A stretch of DNA of 58,066 nucleotides from an uncultured Bacteroidia bacterium (GTDB taxonomy: Bacteria; Bacteroidota; Bacteroidia; Bacteroidales; UBA932), in contig CACZWF010000013.1 in the NCBI GenBank assembly GCA_902784785.1, forward strand, positions 1-58,066, given 5' to 3'. The notes below the pieces were generated by a model. It was not told the DNA's origin. It worked only from the letters and a program-made list of their open reading frames with translations, and did not search any database. Of this stretch, positions 8,198 to 15,439 are shown piece by piece; positions within the stretch are counted from its first letter, which is position 1, and every line of letters begins with the position of its first letter. A program made the translations under genes and the position numbers.

Positions 8198-8530
8198 ATG
8201 TCTGAGAAAAAGGATATAGTGAAATTGTTAAAGCGCAAACAATCCACTTTGAAAGCCATAGCCAAACTTCAAGCAAATTTAAATGCGATTCAATCAGATA
8301 TTGATAACTATTTTCTCTCCTCTATTAAGGAGATAGTGAGCAATTTTGACCATGCTGATTCTGATATATTATCGCAAGAAGATGTTTGTAAATTATTGGG
8401 GGTTTCAAAAACCACTTTGTATAGAATGAGGATTAGCAATCAAATTGAGTTCATCAAGCCCAAAGGGAGAAAATCAGTTGTGTATAGTCGAAAAGCGATA
8501 GAGGAATATAAAGAAAAGCATAAACAATAA
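8198..8530 (+). CDS. excisionase-like helix-turn-helix protein
   Basis: The protein has 110 residues. The N-terminal half is a helical, Lys-rich, coiled-coil-like segment. The C-terminal half (about 56-108) is a MerR/excisionase-family winged helix with SQEDVCKLLGVSKTTLYR and a basic wing (KPKGRKSVVYSR). Such proteins bind element ends and set recombination direction, or act as small regulators. It lies between the integrase (14-base gap) and the replication gene (1-base gap), so all three are probably one transcript. The excisionase role is inferred from family and position. Confidence 0.75.
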   Translation: MSEKKDIVKLLKRKQSTLKAIAKLQANLNAIQSDIDNYFLSSIKEIVSNFDHADSDILSQEDVCKLLGVSKTTLYRMRISNQIEFIKPKGRKSVVYSRKAIEEYKEKHKQ

Positions 8531-8531
8531 T

Positions 8532-9572
8532 ATGATTGATAATATTACAATACGCTTGACAAAGTCTCAGTTCTCTGGAGGCGTTTCGCAGTTAATTAAT
8601 TGTGGTCGTTCCGTTAAACGAGGACGGGCTTATTCTCAATTCAATATTCCTTCAAAAGGACATTCCGATTCCTCCTTGTCACTTAGAATATATGAGCAGA
8701 CAGGACTGGTTACAATCCGTGGTAGTCTTAGAAAATGGTGGTATGGCAGCAACTCGTTTCGGGATTTAACAAGTACTCATTTCAATGAGGCGCTTATTCA
8801 ATTGTCCAAAAGCCTTAATATGCCTTATGCTCAACTTAGAGAGGCATCTTTCTCCCAATGTGAAATTGGGTTAAATGTCAGAGTAAGGATTCCGCCTCAA
8901 GATATTGAGAAGCGAATTCTTAAATATGGCAGATTGTGTTTAGAAAAAAGGGAAAGCATTGCAGAAACCACCCTATATTTCAAAGGCGTAGATAAAACGC
9001 TTGTATTATATGACAAAGGAAAAGAACGCTTTGATATGGGAGGTAACTCAATAAAAAAATTAAGTCAAGCACTTGCACGTAACGGAATTTATTACCTTCG
9101 TATAGAATTCCGCCTCAAAGACAAAAAGGCTTTCATGGACCACGGATTGGGTAAAATCAATAATTTGGGTAGCCTTGGGGACAATTATCGTGATTTGTAT
9201 TTGTTTTGGGCACAAGAATTGTCACATTTGAAAATGGTGGGAGATGTGGAAATTCCTGATGCACCATTGTCCATAGACGAGATACTGATTTTGAGTGGAT
9301 ACCAAACCCCTTGTTGTGATGCTTCCGAGTTAATGAGTAAATATGCGGAGTATTGCCAGTCTAAAGGAAGAACCCCCAAAAGTAAGAATGTTCAAAGAAG
9401 TAGAGCAATATCAAATTTCATTACAATTTTGGAAGAATACGGAATAAAAAGTGAGTACGACTTACCTGAATTCAAAATGGATATAATTCGCCAACTGATA
9501 AAAATTCGTAAAACTGGTGATTTTTTTGATTTGGCTGCTGCTATCAGATTAATAATAAGGGGAAATAATTAA
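8532..9572 (+). CDS. phage/plasmid gene II-like replication initiator
   Basis: This 346-residue protein begins MIDNITIRLT, a start typical of the gene II/CRI replication family of filamentous phages and related plasmids. Other family-like features are an N-terminal beta-rich part, the segment LVLYDKGKE at about 157-165, and the acidic strand YLRIEFRLK at about 188-196. If the assignment is right, it nicks one strand at an origin to start rolling-circle replication. The origin may be the palindrome 64 bases downstream. The C-terminal 100 residues (about 250-346) are helical and unlike the usual short family members, so they may add a DNA-binding function. The identification rests on pattern recognition and is moderate. 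Confidence 0.6.
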   Translation: MIDNITIRLTKSQFSGGVSQLINCGRSVKRGRAYSQFNIPSKGHSDSSLSLRIYEQTGLVTIRGSLRKWWYGSNSFRDLTSTHFNEALIQLSKSLNMPYAQLREASFSQCEIGLNVRVRIPPQDIEKRILKYGRLCLEKRESIAETTLYFKGVDKTLVLYDKGKERFDMGGNSIKKLSQALARNGIYYLRIEFRLKDKKAFMDHGLGKINNLGSLGDNYRDLYLFWAQELSHLKMVGDVEIPDAPLSIDEILILSGYQTPCCDASELMSKYAEYCQSKGRTPKSKNVQRSRAISNFITILEEYGIKSEYDLPEFKMDIIRQLIKIRKTGDFFDLAAAIRLIIRGNN

Positions 9573-9635
9573 TAACCTTATAATGATAGATATCATATTG
9601 TAGTATATGTATATGGGATATATTGTATATTGTAA

Positions 9636-9657
9636 AATATTGTGCATGCACAATATT
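9636..9657. other. 22-bp perfect palindrome, candidate replication origin or operator
   Basis: The half-site AATATTGTGCA is followed directly by its exact reverse complement, with no spacer. It lies 64 bases after the replication-initiator stop, in AT-rich sequence with runs of TATAT and followed by TACCCCC. Rolling-circle origins often combine a hairpin with a nick site near the Rep gene, which fits. A dimeric repressor site is the alternative. Confidence 0.5.
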
Positions 9658-9863
9658 GAATAGTAATAATACCCCCTTGAGTCTTTTATCTATTGTCGTT
9701 GATTCGCGAGCGCATATTTCTTTGTTTTTTCTGCCTTTCTTAATCCTGTCGAGGGTTTTATCGTTTTGTATGCGAAATGGCGTAGAATGCTTTGTAAACC
9801 ACCTCTCGCGTGAGATATATTATGTGACTTCAAGATAAATTATTTTCTTTATATGAAAAACAC

Positions 9864-10083
9864 TATATTTGCATAGAAATATTGACGAAAGTGTCGTGCG
9901 CTTGTTAAAATCGCCAATTTTATCGAATGTATGCACAAGACACGGACGCACCTATCATAATGGTGGGTTGCTATCTGTGTTGCATACGGGTGTTTGGCGA
10001 TACCTAACAAGAGCGCAGAATGGTAGCCCACTTTCTTATTAGTTTACCTATCGAGGCTATCAGATAGGACTAAATACATTGCC
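9864..10083 (+). promoter_or_regulatory. candidate promoter and structured leader or small RNA
   Basis: A -7-like TATATTTG is at 9864-9871, but no TTTG is found at the usual distance upstream. The next 200 bases have no credible frame and several local pairings: CACC with GGTG around 9949-9965, and GGGTTGCTA near 9966 with TGGTAGCCC near 10020 (with G-U pairs). It leads into the small membrane gene at 10084. It could be a long 5' leader or an independent RNA. The remaining bases from 9658 to 9863 show nothing I can name. Confidence 0.3.
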
Positions 10084-10356
10084 ATGGATATAATCGGAGG
10101 TTATATGGGGTTCCTGCTTGTTGTAAGCGTCTCTATTGGAACGTCTTTATTGGCATCCAGGAAAGGGCGTAACCCAGTTGATTGGTTTTTCTTATCATTA
10201 TTCTGGAGCATAGGGGCATTGCTTGTAATTGCTTGTTCAAGACGCATTAATTCAAAAGCAGGAGAAACTGATTCCCTTGCCAAACTCTTATGGATAATCG
10301 TGATTGTACCACTCGTTGTTCTTGTTTATTTATTTTTAAAAGTATCACTGAAATAA
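10084..10356 (+). CDS. small membrane protein, 90 aa
   Basis: The protein is 90 residues with three hydrophobic stretches (about 5-23, 34-50 and 68-87) separated by short basic loops (ASRKGRNPVDW, CSRRINSKAG). It is probably an integral inner-membrane protein. The start is the ATG of MDIIGGYMGF, and 17 bases separate it from the secreted-protein gene that follows, suggesting co-transcription. The second segment (NPVDWFFLSLFWSIGALLVI) resembles short phage or superinfection-immunity membrane proteins, but I cannot assign it. It is cargo of the integrative element. Confidence 0.6.
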   Translation: MDIIGGYMGFLLVVSVSIGTSLLASRKGRNPVDWFFLSLFWSIGALLVIACSRRINSKAGETDSLAKLLWIIVIVPLVVLVYLFLKVSLK

Positions 10357-10373
10357 TTAAAAACCAAAAGATT

Positions 10374-10874
10374 ATGAAAAAATGCTTTTTGTTACTTCTT
10401 GCTCTACTATTCGCGAGTAGTACGTTAAATGCACAATACATTGAAAGTACCATTCCAAATTATGCTGTTTCACTTTTTGGAAAATCAAGGTCAAAAGTTG
10501 AAACGTCGTTGAAGGAAGTGGGCTTTAAGATTTTATCCTTGGAGGATAAGTTGCAGATGGGCTATGGTGCAGATGCGGCAAATACAACTGTTGGTTTTAA
10601 TTTTGAAACGGCTATGGGGTGTAAGGTGATATGGCCGACTGATGGGATTAGTGAGCGCAAAAAAATAATGATTGGGCCAGTAAAATATACATCATATCGT
10701 GCTATGATTGCTGAATACATTGATTCCGGTTTTTCAAAATTTAATAATGAGAATGGAGACCTTGTTTATTTCAAGCAGGGAAAATCCTTTACCTATATTG
10801 CGAAGATTGATTATATTCAGGAGAATGGTTTATTTGCCGCGACTACTTGGTTTGCGCGTGTCCGTCGGGAATAA
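10374..10874 (+). CDS. secreted hypothetical protein, 166 aa
   Basis: I start the protein at MKKCFLLLLALLFASSTLNAQ, a clear signal peptide with a cleavage site after NAQ. A longer frame upstream overlaps the preceding gene and lacks support. The mature part, about 146 residues, has alternating beta-like sequence and ends TTWFARVRRE. No catalytic motif was recognised. It is the last gene inside the 18-bp repeats, so it is carried by the element. Secreted or periplasmic location is inferred from the signal peptide; the function is unknown. Confidence 0.7.
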   Translation: MKKCFLLLLALLFASSTLNAQYIESTIPNYAVSLFGKSRSKVETSLKEVGFKILSLEDKLQMGYGADAANTTVGFNFETAMGCKVIWPTDGISERKKIMIGPVKYTSYRAMIAEYIDSGFSKFNNENGDLVYFKQGKSFTYIAKIDYIQENGLFAATTWFARVRRE

Positions 10875-11001
10875 GCCTTTCTATTGCGATTAACTGATTT
10901 ATCGATTTTCTTTAATTGCGATTCAGTCATATAAATTGCGTATAGTTAGCACGAATTGTAATTTTAAATAAAGCGCAATAGAAAACAAAGATTTTTGATG
11001 A

Positions 11002-11028
11002 TTTGCGCCCCTTTTTGCGCCCCCTTGG
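11002..11028 (+). repeat. right arm-type repeat (GCGCCCC motifs)
   Basis: TTTGCGCCCC at 11002-11011 and TTTGCGCCCCCTTGG at 11014-11028 mirror the pair near the left end. Upstream of it, at 10880-10970, several short TTGCG motifs recur (ATTGCGATT twice, AATTGCGTA, and GCGCAAT in inverse), a further sign of an att arm region. No gene is seen between 10875 and 11316. Confidence 0.45.
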
Positions 11029-11079
11029 TGGCAATGAGGAACGCAAGTCTTTTATTTCCAGCAGATTTTGCAAGTCTAA

Positions 11080-11097
11080 TGAAAATCTGGACAATTT
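11080..11097 (+). other. putative attR core (18-bp direct repeat)
   Basis: This is an exact copy of the sequence at 6741-6758. It overlaps a small inverted repeat with CAGATTTT about 12 bases upstream of AAAATCTG, which may be the recombinase core-site symmetry. Confidence 0.5.
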
Positions 11098-11111
11098 TCT
11101 AACCAAGGGGT

Positions 11112-11202
11112 CAATCGTAAGCACTCCGCTCGTCTTTCAGTATGTTGTCGGTGGGTCTCGGCTCATTTCGTACTTCATAACGACGGGTGTGGAGTACGAT
11201 TG
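11112..11202. other. long imperfect inverted repeat in a gene-free stretch
   Basis: CAATCGTA...ACTCC...CGTC at 11112-11134 can pair with GACG...GGAGTACGATTG at 11182-11202, giving a stem of about 20 imperfect pairs with a loop of about 47 bases. It lies just right of the attR core and ahead of the next gene. It may be a leader structure of that gene or an end feature of an older element. Confidence 0.4.
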
Positions 11203-11316
11203 CTTATTCCTTGGTTACGTTGGTCCAGAACGTTCAGCAGAATAAACGAAAACGGCTCCACACTTTTGTTTATATATAACCAGATGAAGGAGCCAATCTG
11301 GAATGCTAATATTATT

Positions 11317-11589
11317 ATGTCGTACAAAAATTTTGCACTACTAATGGACAACGGCCTTGATTCTATTACCGAATCGCTTCCGCGTCATTTTTCCTCGTCA
11401 GATTTTATCAAGGTTGTGAAAGACAGTTTCCCCGAAGAATATGCTGCTATTCTCCGCCAGGCGGATTACCGTAGTCTGCACTCCTGGATTGCAAGGTGGT
11501 ATTTGAATAAGCATTTCACTCAAATTGGGGAGGAACACCTTATCACCATCATGGGTCACAAGAATTTAAATAAGTTATGGAGGAAATAG
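11317..11589 (+). CDS. hypothetical protein, 90 aa, helical DNA-binding-like
   Basis: I start this at the ATG of MSYKNFALLMDNG; an ATG 33 bases upstream is also possible. The protein is soluble and helical. The segment from DFIKVVKDSFPEEYAAIL to LHSWIARWYLNKHF looks like a winged-helix-type fold without a nameable family. It ends 4 bases before the next gene, which encodes a secreted protein, so the two are probably one unit. No function is proposed. Confidence 0.5.
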   Translation: MSYKNFALLMDNGLDSITESLPRHFSSSDFIKVVKDSFPEEYAAILRQADYRSLHSWIARWYLNKHFTQIGEEHLITIMGHKNLNKLWRK

Positions 11590-11593
11590 TCAA

Positions 11594-11878
11594 ATGAAAA
11601 CTATGAAGATCAAGAAGTGTGTTTTTTCCTTCTTTCTGTTATTATGCTTTTGCTTTAGTACTTACGGCCAAAATCCATCATATTCTATGCTTTTCGAAAT
11701 GGCTAGTAGCTGGTTAAAGCCTTTCCTTTTGGATGATAATAGTAAGGGGGTAATCCACAAAACTGTGGAAGTCCCGACTTATCATTATTCCATATCGTCT
11801 GTTTTCTTGAAAAGAAAGATCGCGCCAGGACATAGAATAGTTATCTTGGATAAAAAAACAATCAGAGGCCGATTCTAG
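11594..11878 (+). CDS. N-terminal part of frameshifted secreted MORN protein
   Basis: This frame encodes a signal peptide (MKTMKIKKCVFSFFLLLCFCF...YGQ) and about 65 mature residues, then stops. At 11852-11858 there is a run of seven A bases. Adding one A would turn the reading ILDKKT into ILDKKNNQRPILEGVVSYD and join it without a stop to the large frame that ends at 13590. The two frames are therefore very probably one gene split by a single-base deletion. The cause may be a real mutation, a phase-variable tract, slippage during expression or a sequencing error. As written, this part alone would make a short secreted peptide. Confidence 0.65.
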   Translation: MKTMKIKKCVFSFFLLLCFCFSTYGQNPSYSMLFEMASSWLKPFLLDDNSKGVIHKTVEVPTYHYSISSVFLKRKIAPGHRIVILDKKTIRGRF

Positions 11879-11949
11879 AAGGAGTAGTTTCTTATGATCA
11901 TGACTTCCTTTTAGTAACAGGAATTAAGTATGATTATTCTGCAATCCAG

Positions 11950-13590
11950 TTGACAACCACATACGGGATCTTTTTAGTTTCTAATGCCGATAATGGGTTG
12001 ATGGTCTATAAGCCTAAAAAAGCAGGAGATATCAGAATTGTTGAACAAGATGTATATTTCTACCACTCATATTGTCATAATTGTCCAGTCATTGTGAGTC
12101 TTAATGGAGCGCCCTGTGTGGCAGTTGACGGAAAGATGGGAGAGGAACAGTTTACCGATTACTATGCACCCATAAGTCAGGCTACGCTAAAGAGGATAGG
12201 ATATAATAAGCCTTTTGACTTGTTGATGGCAAGTAAGACGGATGTTCGTATTAAGTGGAAAAACGGAGTCGTCTTTTCTGGGGATGTGTTTCTAGAGCCG
12301 AATGATAACGGCATCTTTTCTATCTATGCCCTCGCTGGAAATATGAAAGGATTTCTCGATGGATATAAGGAAATTAAGGTTAGAGAGGATAATGGTTCTA
12401 TATTTATGGAACTCATCGATAGTCCCAAGAATTCAGTTATGAAACATGAAGTACTCAAAGTCTCCGATAAAGACACTATTTCCGAGAAGGATTATTGGAA
12501 TGAAAATGTATTCTTTGAGAAGGTAAACGAGGTGTTTTGCGAGTACAGAAACGGAGATGTTTTCGAAGGGAACGCCTCATATAAACCTTTATTGAATACT
12601 GCGGGAGAGTTGGTCTCAGCAGATGTGGTTTTTACCGCTGGTACGATTCGATATGCTAACGGTGATAGATTTGAGGGGTTGTTCAATGAGGATGGACAGA
12701 AGGACGGGGTTTATTATTACGCCAACGGAGATAGATTTGAAGGTCGTTTGAAGAACAAGTGGGGAAATTTGTATTTCGATGGAACTACTTACTTGAAGTC
12801 AGGTAAGATTATGGAGGGTAACTATTTAAATGTTGATAATCTTTCAGATGCGGAGCTGGGACGTCTTAAGAATTGTATGTCTCCGTCTGAGGCTACTGCA
12901 ATGGCTTTTGCGTTCAAAAAAGCACAATGTTATGATGTGTATGCTACTGGAAACTCGTGTCCAACTCTTCATCACTTTGATGCTAATTATGAACAAACAA
13001 CAATAAAGTTCGGTAGTTTTCTTATTTATAGGAAGGATAAGAAGTGTTATTATTTATTACGTGGAAGTGATGATAATCCTAAAGTTTATGATAAAAGAGG
13101 TAGACAGATTTATTCTTTAGGTGATAAGTTTTCTATTATAGTTGTGGCCTATACAGATGATGAAGGACGCCACCTAGAGGAAGTAGTACTGAATAACGGT
13201 GTTCCGGATTACATAACTCGATACAAGTATTATTCAAATCATAAAATGAGTTCAATAAAAACACAATGGCTTAACGAAGAGAAGATACTCAAATGCAACT
13301 TTTTCTCCGATGGGCTGTTACGGAGCGCATATGAGTATCAAATAGGAAATGGTGATAAAATGGTTTTGAGACGTTCTAAGGAAGCACATCCCTCTTTTGG
13401 GGGATATACCTCAAAACTATATGATCTGAATGGAAATTATGAGCGTTTAATTAATTGGGATATAGGCGAACATCGGTGGGTCAACATCGAAGTTGCAATA
13501 GAACCAAATATGTCCAATGAGTATTCTCTACTTGATCCGATGGATCCAATGTGGAGATACCTTATATCCTTCCTTTCAGACTTCGAGTAA
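11950..13590 (+). CDS. C-terminal part of frameshifted secreted MORN-repeat protein
   Basis: This is the large part of the split gene. The frame is open from about 11854, but the only start in it is a TTG at 11950, so independent translation is doubtful. Two MORN-type repeats (YANGDRFEGLF at about 237-247 and YANGDRFEGRL at about 258-268) follow a beta-rich region of about 230 residues; the last third resembles the Asn/Tyr-rich YD-like strands of secreted Bacteroidota proteins. MORN repeats form beta-hairpin rods in lipid- or protein-binding proteins. With the N-terminal piece restored it would be an exported protein of about 660 residues. The function is unknown. Confidence 0.65.
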   Translation: MTTTYGIFLVSNADNGLMVYKPKKAGDIRIVEQDVYFYHSYCHNCPVIVSLNGAPCVAVDGKMGEEQFTDYYAPISQATLKRIGYNKPFDLLMASKTDVRIKWKNGVVFSGDVFLEPNDNGIFSIYALAGNMKGFLDGYKEIKVREDNGSIFMELIDSPKNSVMKHEVLKVSDKDTISEKDYWNENVFFEKVNEVFCEYRNGDVFEGNASYKPLLNTAGELVSADVVFTAGTIRYANGDRFEGLFNEDGQKDGVYYYANGDRFEGRLKNKWGNLYFDGTTYLKSGKIMEGNYLNVDNLSDAELGRLKNCMSPSEATAMAFAFKKAQCYDVYATGNSCPTLHHFDANYEQTTIKFGSFLIYRKDKKCYYLLRGSDDNPKVYDKRGRQIYSLGDKFSIIVVAYTDDEGRHLEEVVLNNGVPDYITRYKYYSNHKMSSIKTQWLNEEKILKCNFFSDGLLRSAYEYQIGNGDKMVLRRSKEAHPSFGGYTSKLYDLNGNYERLINWDIGEHRWVNIEVAIEPNMSNEYSLLDPMDPMWRYLISFLSDFE

Positions 13591-13684
13591 CGACATATCT
13601 TGCGTCTCGCCAGAGTGATGTGTTTGCTGTCGTTCGGGGGGGGCTAGTGGAGAAGTTGGCGCCAATCTTGAAGACTTTGCGGCC

Positions 13685-15082
13685 CTACAGGACAACCCAC
13701 TCGCCACCTTTATCGCCTCCCTTACGGGTAAGTCTATTGCTTTTCTGCAAATGTGCGATATCACGGGCGATCGTCCTATCTGTCACACCAAGCGATCGGG
13801 CTAATTCCGCGATTGAAATGTTGGGGTTCTGACGCATCATATCAAGAATATCCTTCTCGCGTTTGGCCTTACCGGTCAACTTTTCACCGACATTTTCTAT
13901 GACATTTTCTATGACATTTTCTATGACATTCTGGGAAGATGTCGGTTGTTTTTTGTAAAGAACCGCTGTAAAGAAACCTTCTGTCCGGTATTCTGGCGCG
14001 GGAAGTCCGGCCTCGGCCATTAGATTAGTCATTCGCGGAATGCCCGAACCAACCTTCTCAACCAAATCCATGCGGGTGAAGAGTTCGAAGATCTTCGGAT
14101 TGCGCGATTTGCTCATGTGGCCGAAATTCTTGGCTACGATGGGAAGTAATCCGCCCGGATTGGAAATCTCCAACCGGTCGTCGTAGAGTTCCACCATAAT
14201 GTTGGCTGCCGTATCAAAGTAATCTCTATGACAAATCGCATTCGTAAGCGCTTCTTTGATAGCATCCAACGGGATTTCCCATTTCTCGATACGGGGATTG
14301 AACCCGTCCATAATGTATTCGACGGCCAAACGTTGCTTCAGCCACTTGGTCGTTTCGTTGTACTGATTGAGGATGGGCCCTCCGATGGTCTTGGAGTCAA
14401 TAATGTGAACCTTGTCTTTCCCTTTGAACAAAACACAGCGAATGATTGCCTGAGGAATTCGTTTACCGCATTCATCGGAAAAGAACATCGGAACTACATT
14501 GGTCATCTCACCCTTGGGCCCCAGCAGGTCCAGATTCTTGATAAGCTCGGGATTTGGTGCTGTAAAGGTGATACCGGCTTTTTCCTTGAAATCTTTGATG
14601 GCTTGGTTGGAAATGTCTTCCATACGAAACCATTTATTGACAGCCTCATCGAAATGAATTGCTCCAGCCTCTTCAAAAAGTTGCCGCATTTCAGCGGGAG
14701 TACGGAGCTTCTGGGAATTGGCACCACGACGGATATAGATAGATCCGGAAGCGACATAAGGCTTGTTATCTCCTTCAGCCACTTCAATAACCCAAATTGA
14801 ATGGCCTTGTACGGTGAGCGGATATAATTCACAGGAAACGGACGGTTGAATGGCATCCAGAGAGTCCTGAATGGATGAGCGCTTGGAATTATCAATGGCA
14901 AAGCCCTTGACAAATTCATTTCTGTCGTTAATCCCGATAAAAACAAATCCACCTCCGGCGTTGGAGAAAGCGCATACCTCTTCGCTGAGCTCCCTCACTT
15001 TCGAAGGAACATTCTCCTTAAACTCAACATGCTGGCCTTCTCCTTGGGCAATCAGTTCTAATGCTTTTGTTTCGTCAATCAT
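13685..15082 (-). CDS. AlbA/Schlafen-domain ATPase-like regulator
   Basis: This 465-residue protein has the usual order of the family. Residues 1-135 form an AlbA_2/Schlafen putative nucleic-acid-binding domain (EFKENVP, FSNAGGGFVFIGI). A middle region is followed at about 260-350 by an HATPase_c_4-like segment (ALTNAICHRDY, EISNPGGLLP). At the C-terminus (about 405-460) is a helix-turn-helix domain (SIAELARSLGVTDRTIARD). The linker has three tandem NVIE units encoded by a 12-bp DNA repeat. Such proteins are common near mobile regions and act as transcription regulators or phage-related effectors. It is transcribed toward the MORN gene and is the last gene before the tRNA remnant. Confidence 0.85.
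   Translation of the reverse strand: MIDETKALELIAQGEGQHVEFKENVPSKVRELSEEVCAFSNAGGGFVFIGINDRNEFVKGFAIDNSKRSSIQDSLDAIQPSVSCELYPLTVQGHSIWVIEVAEGDNKPYVASGSIYIRRGANSQKLRTPAEMRQLFEEAGAIHFDEAVNKWFRMEDISNQAIKDFKEKAGITFTAPNPELIKNLDLLGPKGEMTNVVPMFFSDECGKRIPQAIIRCVLFKGKDKVHIIDSKTIGGPILNQYNETTKWLKQRLAVEYIMDGFNPRIEKWEIPLDAIKEALTNAICHRDYFDTAANIMVELYDDRLEISNPGGLLPIVAKNFGHMSKSRNPKIFELFTRMDLVEKVGSGIPRMTNLMAEAGLPAPEYRTEGFFTAVLYKKQPTSSQNVIENVIENVIENVGEKLTGKAKREKDILDMMRQNPNISIAELARSLGVTDRTIARDIAHLQKSNRLTRKGGDKGGEWVVL
13886..13929 (-). repeat. 12-bp tandem repeat in the AlbA-family gene
   Basis: The unit GACATTTTCTAT occurs three times in a row, followed by a partial fourth (GACATTCT). It encodes NVIE on the minus strand and lies in the linker before the C-terminal helix-turn-helix. 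Because 12 is a multiple of three, copy-number change would alter linker length without breaking the frame. Confidence 0.8.
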
Positions 15083-15319
15083 ACAGAACGGTCTTTTCTT
15101 GCAATATTACGCAAAAATTCTCAATTCCTATATGTGAATATGAATTTGTTATTACTTTTTGTGGCCTCGTCTCAACGCCTTTCTCCTCATTTCTGTCTTC
15201 GAGGCTTTGTATAGGGTGAAAACTTGTGACTGACGGTTTTCTCAAAAACTGTCTGTTAAACAGGCGAATTTCAAGAACTGACCTCTGGCATCATCGTTCG
15301 ATATTATTTTCAAAGAAGT

Positions 15320-15358
15320 GTTTACAAAATGTTTACATTTAATTTCGCCACTTGTAAA
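15320..15358. repeat. GTTTACA direct repeats beside the tRNA remnant
   Basis: GTTTACA occurs at 15320-15326 and 15331-15337, spaced by 11 bases start to start, and TGTAAA in inverse orientation at 15353-15358. They lie 35-73 bases left of the tRNA remnant, inside the island, where recombinase arm sites would be expected. Nothing else is seen between 15083 and 15319. Confidence 0.3.
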
Positions 15359-15392
15359 TGGTTAAATATCAATGCGATATGCGGGTAATCCG

Positions 15393-15439
15393 CTTGCTTC
15401 ACACGCAAGAGGTCGGCAGTTTGAATCTGCCAGGTCCCA
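15393..15439 (+). other. 3' remnant of tRNA-Val(CAC), candidate att site of the island
   Basis: The anticodon arm CTTGC-TTCACAC-GCAAG, variable loop AGGTC, T arm GGCAG-TTTGAAT-CTGCC and acceptor 3' strand AGGTCCC plus discriminator A are all intact. The 5' acceptor strand (expected GGGACCT) and a D arm are absent. Tyrosine recombinases often integrate into tRNA 3' halves, leaving such a fragment at the far end, so I read this as the right end of the island. The reconstituted tRNA should lie left of the window. Confidence 0.7.

Larger units (their letters stand above)
6741..11097 (+). mobile_element. 4.3-kb integrative element with tyrosine recombinase and gene II-type Rep
   Basis: The element is bounded by an exact 18-bp direct repeat, TGAAAATCTGGACAATTT, at 6741-6758 and 11080-11097. 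It contains, in order, a tyrosine recombinase, an excisionase-like DNA-binding protein, a replication initiator resembling the phage/plasmid gene II family, a 22-bp palindrome, a long non-coding stretch, a small membrane protein and a secreted protein. Both ends carry matching arm-like repeats (TTTGCGCCCC motifs at 6872-6893 and 11002-11028) inside the cores, as expected for a tyrosine-recombinase att site. There are no mobilisation, capsid or Zot-like genes, so it could be a satellite, a reduced inovirus-like prophage or an integrative plasmid. The boundaries are inferred from the repeats. Confidence 0.6.

Noticed and set aside
9849-10031. A 60-residue minus-strand frame in the gap between the Rep and membrane genes
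   Set aside because: No start context and no domain; the stretch fits a structured leader or RNA better.
11852-11858. Programmed -1 frameshift at the A7 tract
   Set aside because: The zero-frame codons are AAA AAA ACA, which do not give a standard X XXY YYZ slippery site with good re-pairing, and no clear stimulator follows; slippage or a simple deletion is more likely.
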